Origin: Antedon mediterranea
Lineage: Eukaryota; Echinodermata; Crinoidea; Comatulida; Antedonidae
Reading direction: 5' to 3'
NCBI RefSeq assembly: GCF_964355755.1
Contig: NC_092671.1
Span: forward strand, 15,418,501-15,482,500
DNA length: 64,000 nt
Part shown: one piece after another, positions 27,215 through 46,200 of the stretch
Position numbering within the stretch: the stretch's first letter is position 1
Layout: the number at the start of each line of letters is the position of its first letter
Program-made: the position numbers and the translations under genes
The notes under the pieces: generated by a model
Seen by the model: only the letters and a program-made list of their open reading frames with translations
Database searches by the model: none
What the model was told of the DNA's origin: nothing

Positions 27215-28214
27215 ATCAAAAAGACTACATTTCTGAAGCAAACTGGAGGATATCAATGCTTACTCAAGTATAATCCCACCTCCAGGTTTGGAGTCATTTT
27301 AATATACTGTATATAGCCCATCTTTGTCCTCAAGTATAATCTCACCCCAAAACCAAACTAATATTAAAGGTATTTTGATATTTTCGAGTCCAAGAAATTG
27401 TGTTTTTTTTAAACTGAGATGTCTTAATATACCATTACGATACATTTTGTTTTATGTAAATAGGATATAAATATATGCTTGTAAAAACTATAAAATTATT
27501 AAGGTAAATTGTGATTTTCACTAACTGTATGTTTTATTTAGTATACACTGTCGGTGTATTGTGTAATTGCTGTGATTATTAAAGAATGTCCATATAACAT
27601 TTAATTAAAAGATAAATGAATTGTTCGTCCAGTGAATATTTAGTTAAATATATGCATTTATTGTAAAATAAAGTATCTATGATTCCATCCAGAATAAACA
27701 AATAATTTATAATAAACCTTGAAAATGGTAAATCCGTCCATATTATAATAAATATATTCTATTTTATAAAGTTGTCGTTTAAGTATGTTAAAATTAAAGT
27801 TTAATGAAGATGCAATTGTCTTGTCAATTATTTTGTTTTAAGTCTGTCTACATAAATGTGCCCCTATATGGACATGATGTCATATCTCATATTCAAACTT
27901 TACAATTGCTCCACTTGATTTTACATATAGGTCTCATCACATCTTTTCTGGAAGTTAGTAGTCAAAGTATTGGCCCCTATTTATTGTTTTCGCCTTTGTC
28001 CAAGATTGAGTATATATTAATTTGTACAGAAAAAGTATCTTTATATTAATAATGTATTCTCATTTATGATGCCAGACTAAAAGATACCACAAAACAACTT
28101 GTACTCTTTCACATGTGGTATTTTATTTTTTTATATTAGGATTCAGTCTTATAGTACTTCTTGTACTATCTATTAGTGACAGTTTATATAGTATTTCATT
28201 ATACTAATGTTTAC
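27215..28214. other. Convergent gap between DNAH6 and RPL4
   Basis: It contains the DNAH6 3' untranslated region. AATAAA occurs at 27667-27672, with other AATAAA-like sites nearby; an AATAAA also overlaps the stop codon itself. A partial MITE family A copy (CTGTCTACATAAATGTGCCC) is at about 27841-27902. The RPL4 3' untranslated region should end within the last few hundred bases. I see no gene here. Confidence 0.6.
27667..27672 (+). terminator. DNAH6: Candidate polyadenylation signal of DNAH6
   Basis: AATAAA about 450 nt after the stop codon, in AT-rich sequence. Other AATAAA hexamers lie close by, so the site used cannot be told from sequence alone. Confidence 0.35.
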
Positions 28215-33286
<5,072 letters not shown>

Positions 33287-33289
<3 letters not shown>

Positions 33290-33351
33290 TTTGATTTCTT
33301 TCGCTCTTTATATAAAAACTGCAGCGCCTACAAAACTCGTGGGCCAAAAAG
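33287..33351 (-). promoter_or_regulatory. RPL4: Candidate RPL4 start site and 5' leader
   Basis: On the minus strand CCTTTTTGG around 33352-33345 fits the polypyrimidine initiator (YCTTTYY) used by animal ribosomal protein genes, and would give a 5'TOP leader of about 62 nt before the ATG at 33289. A TATATAAAG word inside the proposed leader is an alternative signal, but would place the start too close to the ATG. Position is inferred. Confidence 0.4.
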
Positions 33352-34229
33352 GCAGATCCACTGTAGAGAATCAGTGACGTAAACGTATTGGTAAAATAGT
33401 TTTTTGTTAATTTATAAAGTGTTAAAAATAGTTTATAATAATGTAGATGTATCTAATATAAATATTTGTTTTCAAAATATATTAATATTTTGCATTTACG
33501 TATAATTATTATATTTTAATAACAAAATGTCACATAATATTATAAAAACTTGTTTTTATAGAAAGATTATACTATAGAGGGAGGTATAACAAAAATACCG
33601 GGAAATTTGTTTTATTTTTTGTTTGTTAAGTTTCAAGATTTAGGCTCCTAATTGGTAATAATTAAATTGCATAGTTTATCGGGTTTTATTTCAAAATATG
33701 TAAAGACAATTTTAACACTATTTGCTATTTAAGTTTAGAACGTGTTACGCATTAATATATTTGTTGTTAAGCAGTCCGAGTTCCCTTACTAGCCTAGCTA
33801 CCTAGCCTAGGCCTACCTTCCTAAAGGCTAGGCTAGCTACTACTCTAGGGCTAGGCCTAGGCCTAGGCTATGTAGGCCTGCTATTCTAGGCCTAGCTAGT
33901 CTAGCTAGAGAGAGGGGTAGGCGTAGACCCTAGCCTAGCCCCAGCTAGGCCTATTACTAATAGGCCTAGGTCTGGTAGGCAGCCCTGGTATAACTATAGG
34001 AAGGCATAATATTAATAGCCTACCTACTAGGCCTAACTAGCCTACTACTACTAGAGTAGTAGCCTAGAGTAGAAGAGGTCTGCTACTACTACTACTAGGT
34101 CTGCTACTACTACTACGACTAGCTAGGCCTAGTAGGCCTGGCCCTAGCTAGCAGTTATTTCCTAACTTTGTTTAAAAATAAAATATTTTTATAATGTTAC
34201 AGATTTGTTTTTATTGAACCAAATAAAGT
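33352..34229. promoter_or_regulatory. Shared divergent promoter region of RPL4 and ZWILCH
   Basis: About 0.88 kb between the proposed RPL4 start and the ZWILCH ATG. A CpG-poor AT-rich half (33400-33770) is followed by a CCTAGGCCTAG-rich low-complexity stretch at 33775-34150. An AG at 34201-34202 could be the acceptor of a 5' untranslated ZWILCH intron. No gene is visible. Confidence 0.5.
33775..34150. repeat. Low-complexity TAGGCCTAG and CTACTACTA stretch
   Basis: Irregular repetition of CTAGGCCTAG words and CTACTACTACTA runs over almost 380 bp, highly palindromic. The same word occurs sparsely elsewhere in the window. Confidence 0.8.
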
Positions 34230-37200
34230 ATGAAAAGTCTTGTCAAGGAACATTTAAATTTTAAGAACATTTATGAAAGGTTAGTAATAATTATAAATAT
34301 AGTATGTCAATACAGCCCCGTGGTCAATATTAAAATAATATGCTTTACACGTTTACGTTGCGCTAATAATTAATATAAATTATTATAAATCTCATTTTTC
34401 TTAGACTAGACAAGAAAGAAGATGTTAGTGCAAAATACCTTAATTTTCAACTTGAAGTTATATCATGGAATGATCTTCCAAGTTCTGAGGTCATTCCAAC
34501 TTCTGTAAAATCGCAAGATAAGCTTATATTAGCATACAGTGTAAAGGTAACAAAATGCAATATAATCACTCATTAAACAGTATTATTTTATCTTATTAAT
34601 TTCTACAGTATATAAAAAAATATAAAAGAGACTATAATTATATAAACTAATAAATTCCAATGATATACTGAAATTTAATCGATCAATTTGAAATGATAAA
34701 GATGAGGAAATATGTGAGATTTGAACTTGGAATCTTCTGCTTGCTATGCAGATGTCCCAACCATTAGACCACTGTGGCTAAATATACAATGCCAAGGACA
34801 AACAAATGCAATATCAAAAAGCTATTGCCTGTAAGGTGTCTCTCCAACGTTGTATAATGTACTAACTATAGTATGTGCCACTGTTATTCCAACTAAACTT
34901 GAAGACATGATTCTAGTCACTAGAACTGGGTATTAATTTGTATTTTAGGTTGTTTGGCACAGTTTCATAATATGTAAAGTTTGTTTTGAATTTGTTTAGT
35001 CTTACAGAAAAGATTGTTTTGAAGACTCTTATACAAATGATGATGACTCATACTACAATGGAGATGACACATGCAATGTAGATGAAACATGCAATGGAAA
35101 TGCATGCCTTGGAAACAGCATCCTTGATGATACTGCTGACAAAGATGAGATTCGATATCCTGGTGTCAGTCTGGGAAAAGCAAGGTATTCCATTTTATAA
35201 CATGGGTTCAAGGATTTAGCTAATCAGACGCGCTGAAATGAGTCAGTTGTGCGCTCTTTATTTTTTCACGATCTTGCACAGGAGTGTAAAAAGTGTGCAG
35301 CAAAAAAATCATAAGAGCACTCTGTGTGTATATGCAGAATACTACCGATCGCGCTAGGCTAGCTGCACGATTTAGTACGAACGTCTGCACCGCGGTCCCA
35401 TTGCACCCTCAAATTCAAGCTTGTTTTAGGTCTACCTGTTTGAACACTAACGAGCATTGAAAGGTCTTAATTGCACAAAACAGATATTGTACAACAAAAG
35501 AATCATTGATTGGGATAAATCTTACACTACCTACCTATCTGGTCCATACATACAGTATTTGCATTATTTTTTTTAAACATTCTCAAGAAAATTTCAACTG
35601 AAAAGAACAGAATTTTTGTTTTGTTTACAATTTACATTATTTTATACAATCAAATGTAAGAATTCTATTTTAAAACCAAAATTATACCTAATGTTTATTT
35701 TATATCTTTAGGCAATGTGGACCAAGGACTACCAATAGTAAATTAATCACTGTCTTATATAGGTGGTAATCCCCCTAATACAGGGGATCATTTGTGAAGC
35801 AGTTCACCAGGGTAACCCCCCCTACTAATCTCGAATGATGAACTGGGTTCTTTGAAGTGCACACAGGTTATGTGGACCTACAGTTTATAGTCCTTATCCG
35901 AAAAGACTTGTTCCACCACCAGAACTAGGAGTGAGTCGGCCTCCAATCCTTGTCGATATTGTTGGCTCTTTAGGTACAGTAAACAGCGCCCCTGCTTTAA
36001 CCGCTCGGCCATTTGACTCTCTTTTTGATTGTCAATAAGTCCCTGGTGACAATTGTTTGTAATTTTGTACTGTATGTTTTAGGAGCCTCTTGTCATTATT
36101 TTGTTTATGGAAAGATGAGTCAACATTGCCTACAACCCCATTGTGGGTGATGTGTGACGGCAATGCATCGGAACATGTATTCCTCATGGGATGTTCATGG
36201 CAAAAAAATGAAGTACACAATCATGTAATTAACACCTACACAATATCCTGCCAAGGTAAATTCTACCGTTTATTCTGTCATTCAAATGATTAAAATAAAC
36301 TATATACGAGCAGAATAATAACAATCTGTAATAATAATTAATAATCTGTCTGCACATGTAGTACAGTATATTAATGAAACTTTTAATGGTTATTTTATAA
36401 TGAAATATCTGAAATACATTGTGTAGTTTTTCATTTTAACCTAAGCTAGCAAATTCAGCTACTATCTAGCATGCTGGGATAATTGAGAAATAATACAATA
36501 TTGATTTCTGCTACTGCAGGTCCATACCACAATAAGAGTGAGATTCCCTCTGTCCAACATCTTATGGAAGGGTTTTGCCAATCCGAAATTGTGAACGTAA
36601 GTCAGAAATCCATTTTTTATTTAATGAAGTTTGCTTTTCTTTTTGTTACTTTGATATTTTACTTAATACTTTTTAATATTTTATTCACACTGCCGCTGCA
36701 TTTTTTTCTTAAATTCTCCTAGAAAAAAATAAACACAAACATTGTTGCTTCACATGAATCATGTAGCAAAATTATTCCAGATTTAAATATGAATAGTAAT
36801 TGTTTTATAATGTAGTACATTAAGTGCATGTTTGAGTAGCCATTATATAAATATATTTATCAAATTTTAGGAATACATAGAGCTTATAATCTATGCTAAA
36901 ACTTCATGAAACCAAAGTTCATTGCATCCAATAAGCAAAACCTGATAATGTGAACTTCTGTCCTTAATGGGTTAATAACATTGCAAAGTGCGATAGAGAT
37001 AAACATTCTAATTATAGTCAATTGAAAGATGTCAACAAATGTATAAATCAAATATCATTGCCTTCGTTACAGTACATTTACACTTAAAGTAGAATATCAC
37101 CTTTTTGTGCGAAAATATGCTTAAAATAAGAGTGTATCAATTAACAAGTTCTCCCGCCATGCCCACATTGGGTGACACATTTAGAATGAGTTGAAAGAGT

Positions 37201-40200
37201 AAGGCCAGTAAGTAGCCTAATCGTACAGTAGAATGCTTATGAAACAATCATAACCCAAGTTAAAGTTTTGGGTGGAGCCACTTCTTTCACTGTAGTAGTT
37301 CCTACTCTTGGTTTACCTTTATATGTTTAGTTATATCTGCTTGGTTTAGTGTTCCATTGACAATGAATGATGCTTGTTTTTATATTCAGGTAACTGCTAA
37401 TGGCTATGCCCAATATGATGTTCTTGGGGCAAGCTTCTCTGAGAGAAGTGCAAGTGATCTTGGCGGTGCATCTAGTGTTATTGTGGAATGTGAATGGGAA
37501 GATGTGGAAATAATGTTAGAGGTACCACATTGTGCTAAATGCAAGCTGGTGAGTATCCTTAAAGAACAGTACCCAGCTACTTTATCATTTATAGGTATAA
37601 CATAATGAGAACATGTATAATTCCAAAATAGTGAAGGGGATAGAGATTTCTAAAATTCTAAATTGCGTGCAATCAAAATTCTTATGCAGGAACCATTTAA
37701 TTAGAATGTTCTAGTGATAAGAATTTAATCCTAATTTAGGTTATTTTATAGCAAAATTTTGAATTTTAAAAGTTGTATCATTTAGTAATTTTTGTTTTGT
37801 GTTTCAGAATATAAATGCTGTACCAGGGGATAGTAGGATTACTAGCTACAAATTGTATCAAGAATTACAAATGCTAAAGGTAATGTATTGTTACTGTCCC
37901 ACCTTTCATTTATTTATAGCTTAATACAGTGCAGCACACTGGCCAATAATCGCTTGGATTGGAGTATTTTAAATGCGCTATGTCGCAAAACGTTCATTGT
38001 TCGTGGTGATGACAGGTCATTCCTACCTAAAGATTTTAAATAGCCGAAGGCTAGATAGCAAACTCCAATGTTATCGAAGTTCAAAAAGTGATTCTCCATG
38101 GAGAGGGAACCAAGAAGATGGTAGCTGCAATCTCCAGTCAGATATGCCCTACGCAATACACACTACTATGCACCTGTGTTGAGCTTATCTGCGCGAGAAC
38201 GATACGCAACGCAGCGTGTTAAGCGTATAAACGCGAACGCATTCTATATGATCCTCATATATAAAAAATGCTAGATTACCAAGCCTTCGGCTTATTACAC
38301 CTCTTTTCCTACCACATTTATATGTATTACATCTCACCCCTCCAACCCCCTCAATGGTAAAACATTTTTTATGCAGATTTAAACATTGGTATAGAGACCA
38401 ATCCACTACCTTTACTTTTTGTATACTCGTTTTTAAGTTTTGTTTTTCTTTGACGCACAGTTTGACACGTGTGCAACCGACATAATGGTGTCTATTTCCA
38501 AGAAAGATTTTTATTTATTTATTATCATCATTCGCGGTACTATACGTACCATTTATTTGTATCAACAGAATATATATATACATTATTTCTTTCACAAGAA
38601 TATTTCTATAAGTTTAATCTAAATCATAATGAATGGAAAACGTATTTTATACATGCAATGATATGCAATGAGCCGAAGCTCTTAAACGCATATTAGATTA
38701 TTATTATGTTCAATGATTAAATCAGTACCAAATCCAAACTTAATACCACAATAAAGAAAGTCTTAGAATTTATTTTAAGGGTTTTATAACTGGTATTGAG
38801 AAAGGAGAGGTAAAATGGGCGAACCACTACACTGATGAACATTCTACATTCTTCAAAACACTTGAGCAGCTTCTAGTAGAAGAAGGAAGTAATGGTAATG
38901 TTGGTAGAGTAGCTGAAGAAAAAGTAGGTGCACAATGGTAAAGGGTTATTACCATTTAACTATTCCTAGATATATATATATATATATATATAATCAAATG
39001 TGTTGCATAGCACTGTGTACATTTTATATATACTGTCAAATGATTGAAACAGTGCTCATATTCGGAACATTATCTCATAATCGCGTCAATCTCATCTTTG
39101 ATATAAAATTTTCGTTTTTAGTGAAGGTGAAGATAAACGTTGAAACTTACCAACGTTTCGTGCGTTAGCATCGCACTTTTTCAAGGTAGTGGTGTCAGCT
39201 TGGTTTGCCGACACTGATCATGGCATAGTCACGTGATGTTGTTGTGACATGCGCCCTCTCTGAGTTATTTCTTGAATACCTCTGGGTGAATCCCAGAGGG
39301 GTCCGCCCCGGCCGGCCGTCTCACTTCTAACAGGTCATCATATATGTGTGGCAGCCACCTTCCTCCTTGGTCTCTGTTCATGTTGTTTCCAGTTTTTCTA
39401 ATTGTAATTGCTTCTTGCCATCCTCTCTTGTTTATGTTTCCATCTTTCTTTAACACTTTCGCCTCCCAATTAGGTGTATGGTTTTCCTTTATAGCATGGT
39501 CTGTAATTGCAGATTTATGTGTAATGTTTGATGAGAGGGCGCATGTCACAACAACATCACGTGACTATGCCATGAAAAGTGCGATGCTAACGCACGAAAC
39601 GTTGGTAAGTTTCAACGTTTATCTTCACCTTCACTAAAAACGAAAATTTGATATCAAAAATATTTTGGGAAGGAGATGAATTTTTTCAATTTAATCTCAT
39701 CATCGACAGTTTTAGTTGTATGATAAATATATATATTTCTATCGACACGGTTGCATGTGTGTTATCGCTAATTTACACAGGCAGGCTACAACAGTAAGTG
39801 TTAAACAGTAAGCAGAAAACAATTCCTTATGACCATTTACACAAAACATGCAGCGATGGTGCAGTTGATTTCACAAGCAGAATAAAAAGCGGACTAAAAA
39901 ACATTTTCATGGTGCCACTAAACCTTCCACTGATTACCAATAAATGCATCTTTTTAGTTTGAACAGAAAACAATAGAAATATGTGTTATTTATGTGTTAT
40001 TATTTATATTCCTGTTTTCACCAGAAATTACAAGAAGACGAAGGACTTTGTGAGAAGTTTGATATCCAACAAAGGAATGATCTGGACTTCACAGAACGAT
40101 TATGGAACCATCTGAAGGATTCTAGAAACCTCCAAGAACTGAGGATGGCACTTCAAATGGTTATGCAGACACTGAAAACTGGAGACTTCTTTCCAGTGGT

Positions 40201-43200
40201 GAGTAAAGGCACACATTCCTGCAACAAGCTCTATATGATGTGTTTATTTATGGTTATAATGCTTGCCTATTAATCTTAGGTGAAGGGTTCAAAGTTTATG
40301 ACACTCCTATTTAAATGTGTTAAAAGCAACACAATCCTTTAAAAAATTCTAGCTTACAGTACTTTTACCAATAAAGAAGGCTGTTTATTTATATTTGCTT
40401 TTTTTATTTTATAGGTTCATGTACACAATGAGTCTAGGCTAGCAAGTCAAATCCGTGCCTGTTACCAACAACAAACCCCTCACCTGAATCTGGAGGCAGT
40501 CGAGCCTTTGGAAATACTCATTGAGATGGGCCTAGAAAAGTTGAGAAGAGACTATATCGACTATTTCATTAGTAAATAAATTTATAATCTATATACTGTA
40601 CAATATTTATTATTTACATTGACAGTTGATAGAAATAGTGTAGTTTCATGTCATGATCATGTCATGGTGATATAAAGGTAACCCTTTGTATATTACTGAA
40701 TTCAAATTCAGGGTCAAACATTCGATTCAGTCGATTTTTCTTCACATGTGAATTTGCTTGAGTTACTCCAAGGGAAACTTTTTCAAACTTTGCGCGAATC
40801 GATTCGCGTGTAAACGTTCAGTGTGAACCGACTGTAAATGAAATTCAGAAATATTGTAAAAGTGAAATACAATTACTGGTTTTATGTCTATTATAGTTTA
40901 TATGTTTGTTTAACATAAGTTAACAGAAAATTATTATAAATCATACAATAAAATTGATGTAAGGATTTACCATTGTTTTTAGGACATGAAGTGGTACTCC
41001 ATGAACAATTAGGATTCTTTTTAGAAAGCAAGATATCAACCCATGATCAAATTGAAAGGTTATGTAAAATGCATAATGTTCTTGAGCTTTTAGTTGTCAC
41101 AGCAATGCTGAATTTACCGCTACAGGACCAGCAGGCTCTTTGCAGGTAAGACAAGTTTTCGAAAAAGTTAAAGATCCATTCCCTACAATTGTTGACGTTT
41201 TGTAAAAATAATGCATATAATTATATATTACTTTAAGAACATTAAACCAGGTCATTTCTTAGATGTTTTATTGTAATTTATGATAAAAAGAGAGAAACAA
41301 TGCACTACCTAAGTAGGTTGCGGTGAATTTCCTCTCATGGACGGTCTTTAGGCCTAGCCTAGCTAGGCTTAGTTTTGAAGGCCTAGCTGGTAAACAATAG
41401 TAACGTACGTAGTCTAGTTGCTGCATTTTTGCCAGAATCCGTAATACAAATTGGGGGAAACCCGGTATTTTCGCTGAAAATCTTCCATTTATTTTGACCT
41501 TCACGATCGATCCAAAGTAGGTGTATCACAGAAGAAAAACTAAAATATCAATCCGTGCACAATGCCTGTTGGGATTTATAGCGGGCTGCTAACATTATTA
41601 GAATCAACTTATTTTTCACAATTCTAACCGTTCAAAGACGAAAAAAGTTATCTCAATAAGACCATGATAGTATTTATTTTTACGTTAAATGTAGTTTGTG
41701 AAAAATTAAATTAGATCTAAAAAACGTAGGAATTAATCTTAATTACAATACAATATTAGAGTTAAAATTTACATGATCAATTCGTTTGTAAAAGAGCAAG
41801 TTCGAAAACTAAATTTTCAAAATTGTTTGGTTTGTTTATAATAACTTGTAATTGTAGCTTTTGCGTCAGGGAGTTGAGTAATTAGATGTTTTGCCCTACT
41901 CTGATGTAATTTGTACTTTATACTATGTACATTTGAGAATACTTGCGAAAAAATTTGAGGTATGGATGCCAGGCTAATGATCTGGAGGTTGTGGGTTCGA
42001 GTCCCACCCGAGAACTACTTGCGAATTTTTTCGCAAGTATTCTCATATGTACTTAGTATAAAGTACAAATTACGTCAGAGTAGGGCAAAACATCTAATTA
42101 TTTTATTATAACTTGTCCACTATTAAGCTGTGCCTACACTATTATCAAAATAGTTTGAAAAAAGTGTCTTGTGCCCAAATATGGTAGTGATATGCTCAAA
42201 TATGGTAGTGATATGACATCATCATATCCATATGAGCACATCATATTTTTTTGTCACATAAAGTTTGATAGTGTAGACAGCGCTTTAGTTTCATATTTTA
42301 TAACAATCTGACATTTAAAGAACAGCACCATGATAGCGCAATACACAAACATGTAATAATGTATTGTGTTTTTGATCAGCACAAACTTAAACTACAGTTA
42401 ATTATTTTACTTGTCTTTGTAAGTCTTTAATGAAGTAGAAGATAACGAGTATTGTGATTCCCACATGTCTTTGATAAACAAAGTAATATCACTATAATGA
42501 CAATATGTTACGTAAAAACATCTTAGACAAGTCAACCATTAGTCAAAATAATTTACTTTGTATAGAAGACATTTTCCCTAGAGATTCACTAATTGAATCA
42601 CTTGTCGGCCATAATAATGTTTTTGAGAAATAATTCTTTGTGTATTCGGTCAGATTATGTTCATAACATTAATGTGCTGAGTGTCCAGCCAGATTATCAT
42701 CAATAACAATCATTATTTATGTATCTAGTCTTATCGTCCATAACAATAATTACTTGTATATCTAGTCTTATCATCCATAACAATAATTACTTGTATATCT
42801 AGTCTTATCATCCATAACAATAATTACTTGTATATCTAGTCTTATCATCCATAACAATATTTACTTTATATATATTACATCTAGTCTTATTTTCATAACA
42901 ATTATTAAATACTTTTGTTGTCGCAAATCGAATGCTCCCTATTGTGGACATGAAATTTAATTTGATCATCAAAAAGTTAAAAACTGAGATCTTCTGTACT
43001 GTCATGCTACATTCATTAGTAGGCTGCCAGCTAACCTTCATGTTTGACATTTAAGTGAGTGATTCTCAAACATACATGATAGCATGGTAGGCCAAATTTG
43101 TTAAAAAATGAAGTTTCATATTGCTTAGCAAATTTTGTGTCTACATGTCTTTTTTAATATTTTTTTTAATTTTTGTATTCGGTTTTGTTTGTTTGTTTTA

Positions 43201-46200
43201 ATGAATCACTTAATTTTTACTTTTCCTTTAAGTTTGATTAATAATGCATGCAAGTCAGGGTTCTAGGTTAAAATCCTTTCAAGTGTTTTTCATGATCTAA
43301 TGTTTCATAAATATTATTCTGTTAGGAATCAGGCTGTGGCATTTTTTCTGTTAATGGTGCTTACCTACCAATTTAATGATTTTCATTTCCAAAACAGAAA
43401 AAATCTTCACTGCCAATTATGGTATTGAAACATTTTGTATATGTTTAATTATATCAATTCTTAAATAGGGTTAGAAATTGAATAACATTATTAATACTGT
43501 TACCATCATCAGATCAATTTCCCTAATTAATTACATTGTCATTCTGGTTCAATTAACTCAGAAGTTAATCATTATTTTTGGTAACAAGATATTGATTAAT
43601 TTATTTATAAAATCCAGCCACTTTAAACAAAATTCAATTCTTATGAAAAAGTCAGGGATCAATAGAAATTTCCAAAAAGAAAAAAAAAGTGAGATTTATG
43701 ATTAATTCATATTTTTATGAATGAGGATACATTCTGTGTATGCATTATGTATGTTTCATGTGTGAGGCTACTGTATCTTTAATAGAAAATTGACCGTGAA
43801 GTATGGTAATTGTTACCATAGCAACAAGCATTCAGTCTTACGACATGGATGATCTTTTAATGGGTGCTGTAACTCAGAGCTTTTAATGGCCGTATAAAAG
43901 CAACGCCCACGTACCCGTACATGTTCCACAGGAAGTAAAATAATTAGAATATCGCAGCGCAGTATAATCTATTCCAATTGGTGATTGAGTATAACATTAA
44001 ATTGAGCCCTAATTAAACATTCAGTATTTATGTTTTTATTGTCTCAGTAGTAGTAGTTTAGACTCTTTTTTTTGTTATCTATTAAACCAATGAAAAACAA
44101 AATAATGAAGCCCTGATTTTTACTCGGAGTACCCGAGTCTAGGACTCTCTCATTTTCTCCACTTCCATACGACACTATTGAGTAAAAAGTGCGATTTATA
44201 AAGTACTACTCCTCCCTTATTGGCATGAATATACTACAGGGACATGTACTCAAAGCTATAGAGCCGGATTTTTTAATGTCAAACCGAATACAGCCATATG
44301 ACGTCTCGAGGATGGTACCGTATAGCCGTATTAACTATTTGGTAGCGAGGTTATTGATGTGTATGTGACGTCACATCCTGTCTTATGACGTCATTACAGC
44401 TTCTTTTGCTGTACCCCGAGTATCGCACATTCATGCTTGTTTTATTTGAACATACATTACATCTAAAACAGTATAGTGAAGGCTATTTCAAATCCCAGTT
44501 GGCTAGTGTAATTGCGACCTAATGAATTATATTTTATATTAAAAAACAATTTATGATCATGTTAAAATTCCTATTATTTATTAATATGAAAAATGTTTTG
44601 AAGAAAAGAATTAATTTTATTTTGTGTTTGGATCCAATATTGGAAATTTTCTCCAATCAAATTTTAAACATTCATTAAAAAGTTTTGATAAAGACTCTTA
44701 AGTCTTATTGTAATCTTTTATCAGAAACAATTAAATGAAAGAAAGATTCCTGTACCCTTTTACCTCCCAGTACAATTCTGGTCATTTTATGAAGGGGCGT
44801 GTGGCGCAGTGTGTTGGACATTGGATTACTGATTGTGACTTTGAATCCAACTCTCACCGCATTGCTTGTATCCTTGTGTTTGATCCAAAAAATTACCGAG
44901 GTAATATTGTGAAGGGCTTAGAAAGATTGTGCAATAATCGCTATATAAGAACGAAGATTATTATGTATAGATAAGTAAATAGCATTTGTATAACGAACGA
45001 ATTTGTATAACACGCTTTCTATATAATACAGATTGTGCAAGATCATTTATTTGAACATACATCACGACAATATAAATCATAATTTTTATCAAATCTCCCT
45101 CTGAGTTGTAATGCAGTCCCAAAACTAATTATGATGGTGGGCGTAATCTACCCACAGTTCTTAAAGTATCAACAACATTAACTTCTGATATTGTAGTTGT
45201 CTAAAAAAAATACATTATTTATAAAATATTGTATTAGATATTAGAAGTTGTTTACAGTTTTTTTAGGCAGAAATATCACATTTCTTTAGGAGTGTTACTG
45301 TTCTAAGAAATCTGAAAGAAAAGTTGTCTTTTATTTTCTGAAACTTGGTTTCCTAATATAGCATTTGGTTTTTTTTAAATTTATTTTACGTTTTCATTTA
45401 TAAAATGACTAAACATTTCATAGCTTAAATATCACAATTCTTCTAATATTTAATATTGATTTAAAATCAAATATAGATATACTAGTTTCTAAGTACAGTT
45501 AATTCATATAGTCATGTAATTACTCTTGTGGACAATGAACTCAATGATCAAAATAATAATGTATCTGATCGCCCATTAAGAAGCGCATTCAGTCTTAGTT
45601 CTCTATATTTCATACATAGTGTATAAAGAACATATCAGATCATTGTGTCCTAGTCACATATAATCAGGTTGTTTGTCCTGTGGGAGCTTCATATCCATTG
45701 TTCTACACCATTTTTCCGCTGACAGGCAGGTTATTGGCTCATCTCTGTTTATTTGTTTTATCTCTTGGTAAAGATTATGTCAAAAACTGAATGGACTAAA
45801 TTTTCACCATATACAGAGTTTTCACTGTTTATCCCTGGTGGCTGTCACAACTCTCTGCTCTTTGTTTTAATATATGCATCTAAAGTTTGGTTCCCATTAG
45901 GATGCAGCACAAGGACGTAAACGCAAGCAACATTTCAGATAATATAACACTTGTGATATTATTTATGTTGTGCTTACATCAATCCTTGCATTGCGTCCTA
46001 GTGGTAACCAAGCTTAACCGTGTAGTAAAAGAGGATTTCCCTGGTACAAGAGAAAGCTACTGTACACTGCAGGATATAACCTGGTGGTTATTAGACCATC
46101 AATATTCTCTGTGTTCCTGTTAAAGTGAATGGTTATAAGTTCCAAATAAACTTAAGCTCTGTCTACAATATCAAACTTTATGTGACAAAAAATGTGATGT

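Larger units (their letters stand above)
39100..39655. mobile_element. Penelope-like element remnant with inverted terminal arms
   Basis: Arms of about 80 bp at 39107-39183 and 39574-39646 are inverted copies (AACGTTTCGTGCGTTAGCAT and its complement), with further inverted sequence TGGCATAGTCACGTGATG inside. Between them is a minus-strand coding remnant of a GIY-YIG-type tail. Inverted terminal repeats plus GIY-YIG fit Penelope-like elements. The element is far too short to be autonomous. It lies in ZWILCH intron 8. Confidence 0.55.

Noticed and set aside
44793-44860. Possible tRNA gene (GGGGCGTGTGGCGCAG start)
   Set aside because: No complete cloverleaf, and the same sequence heads several SINE copies in the window.
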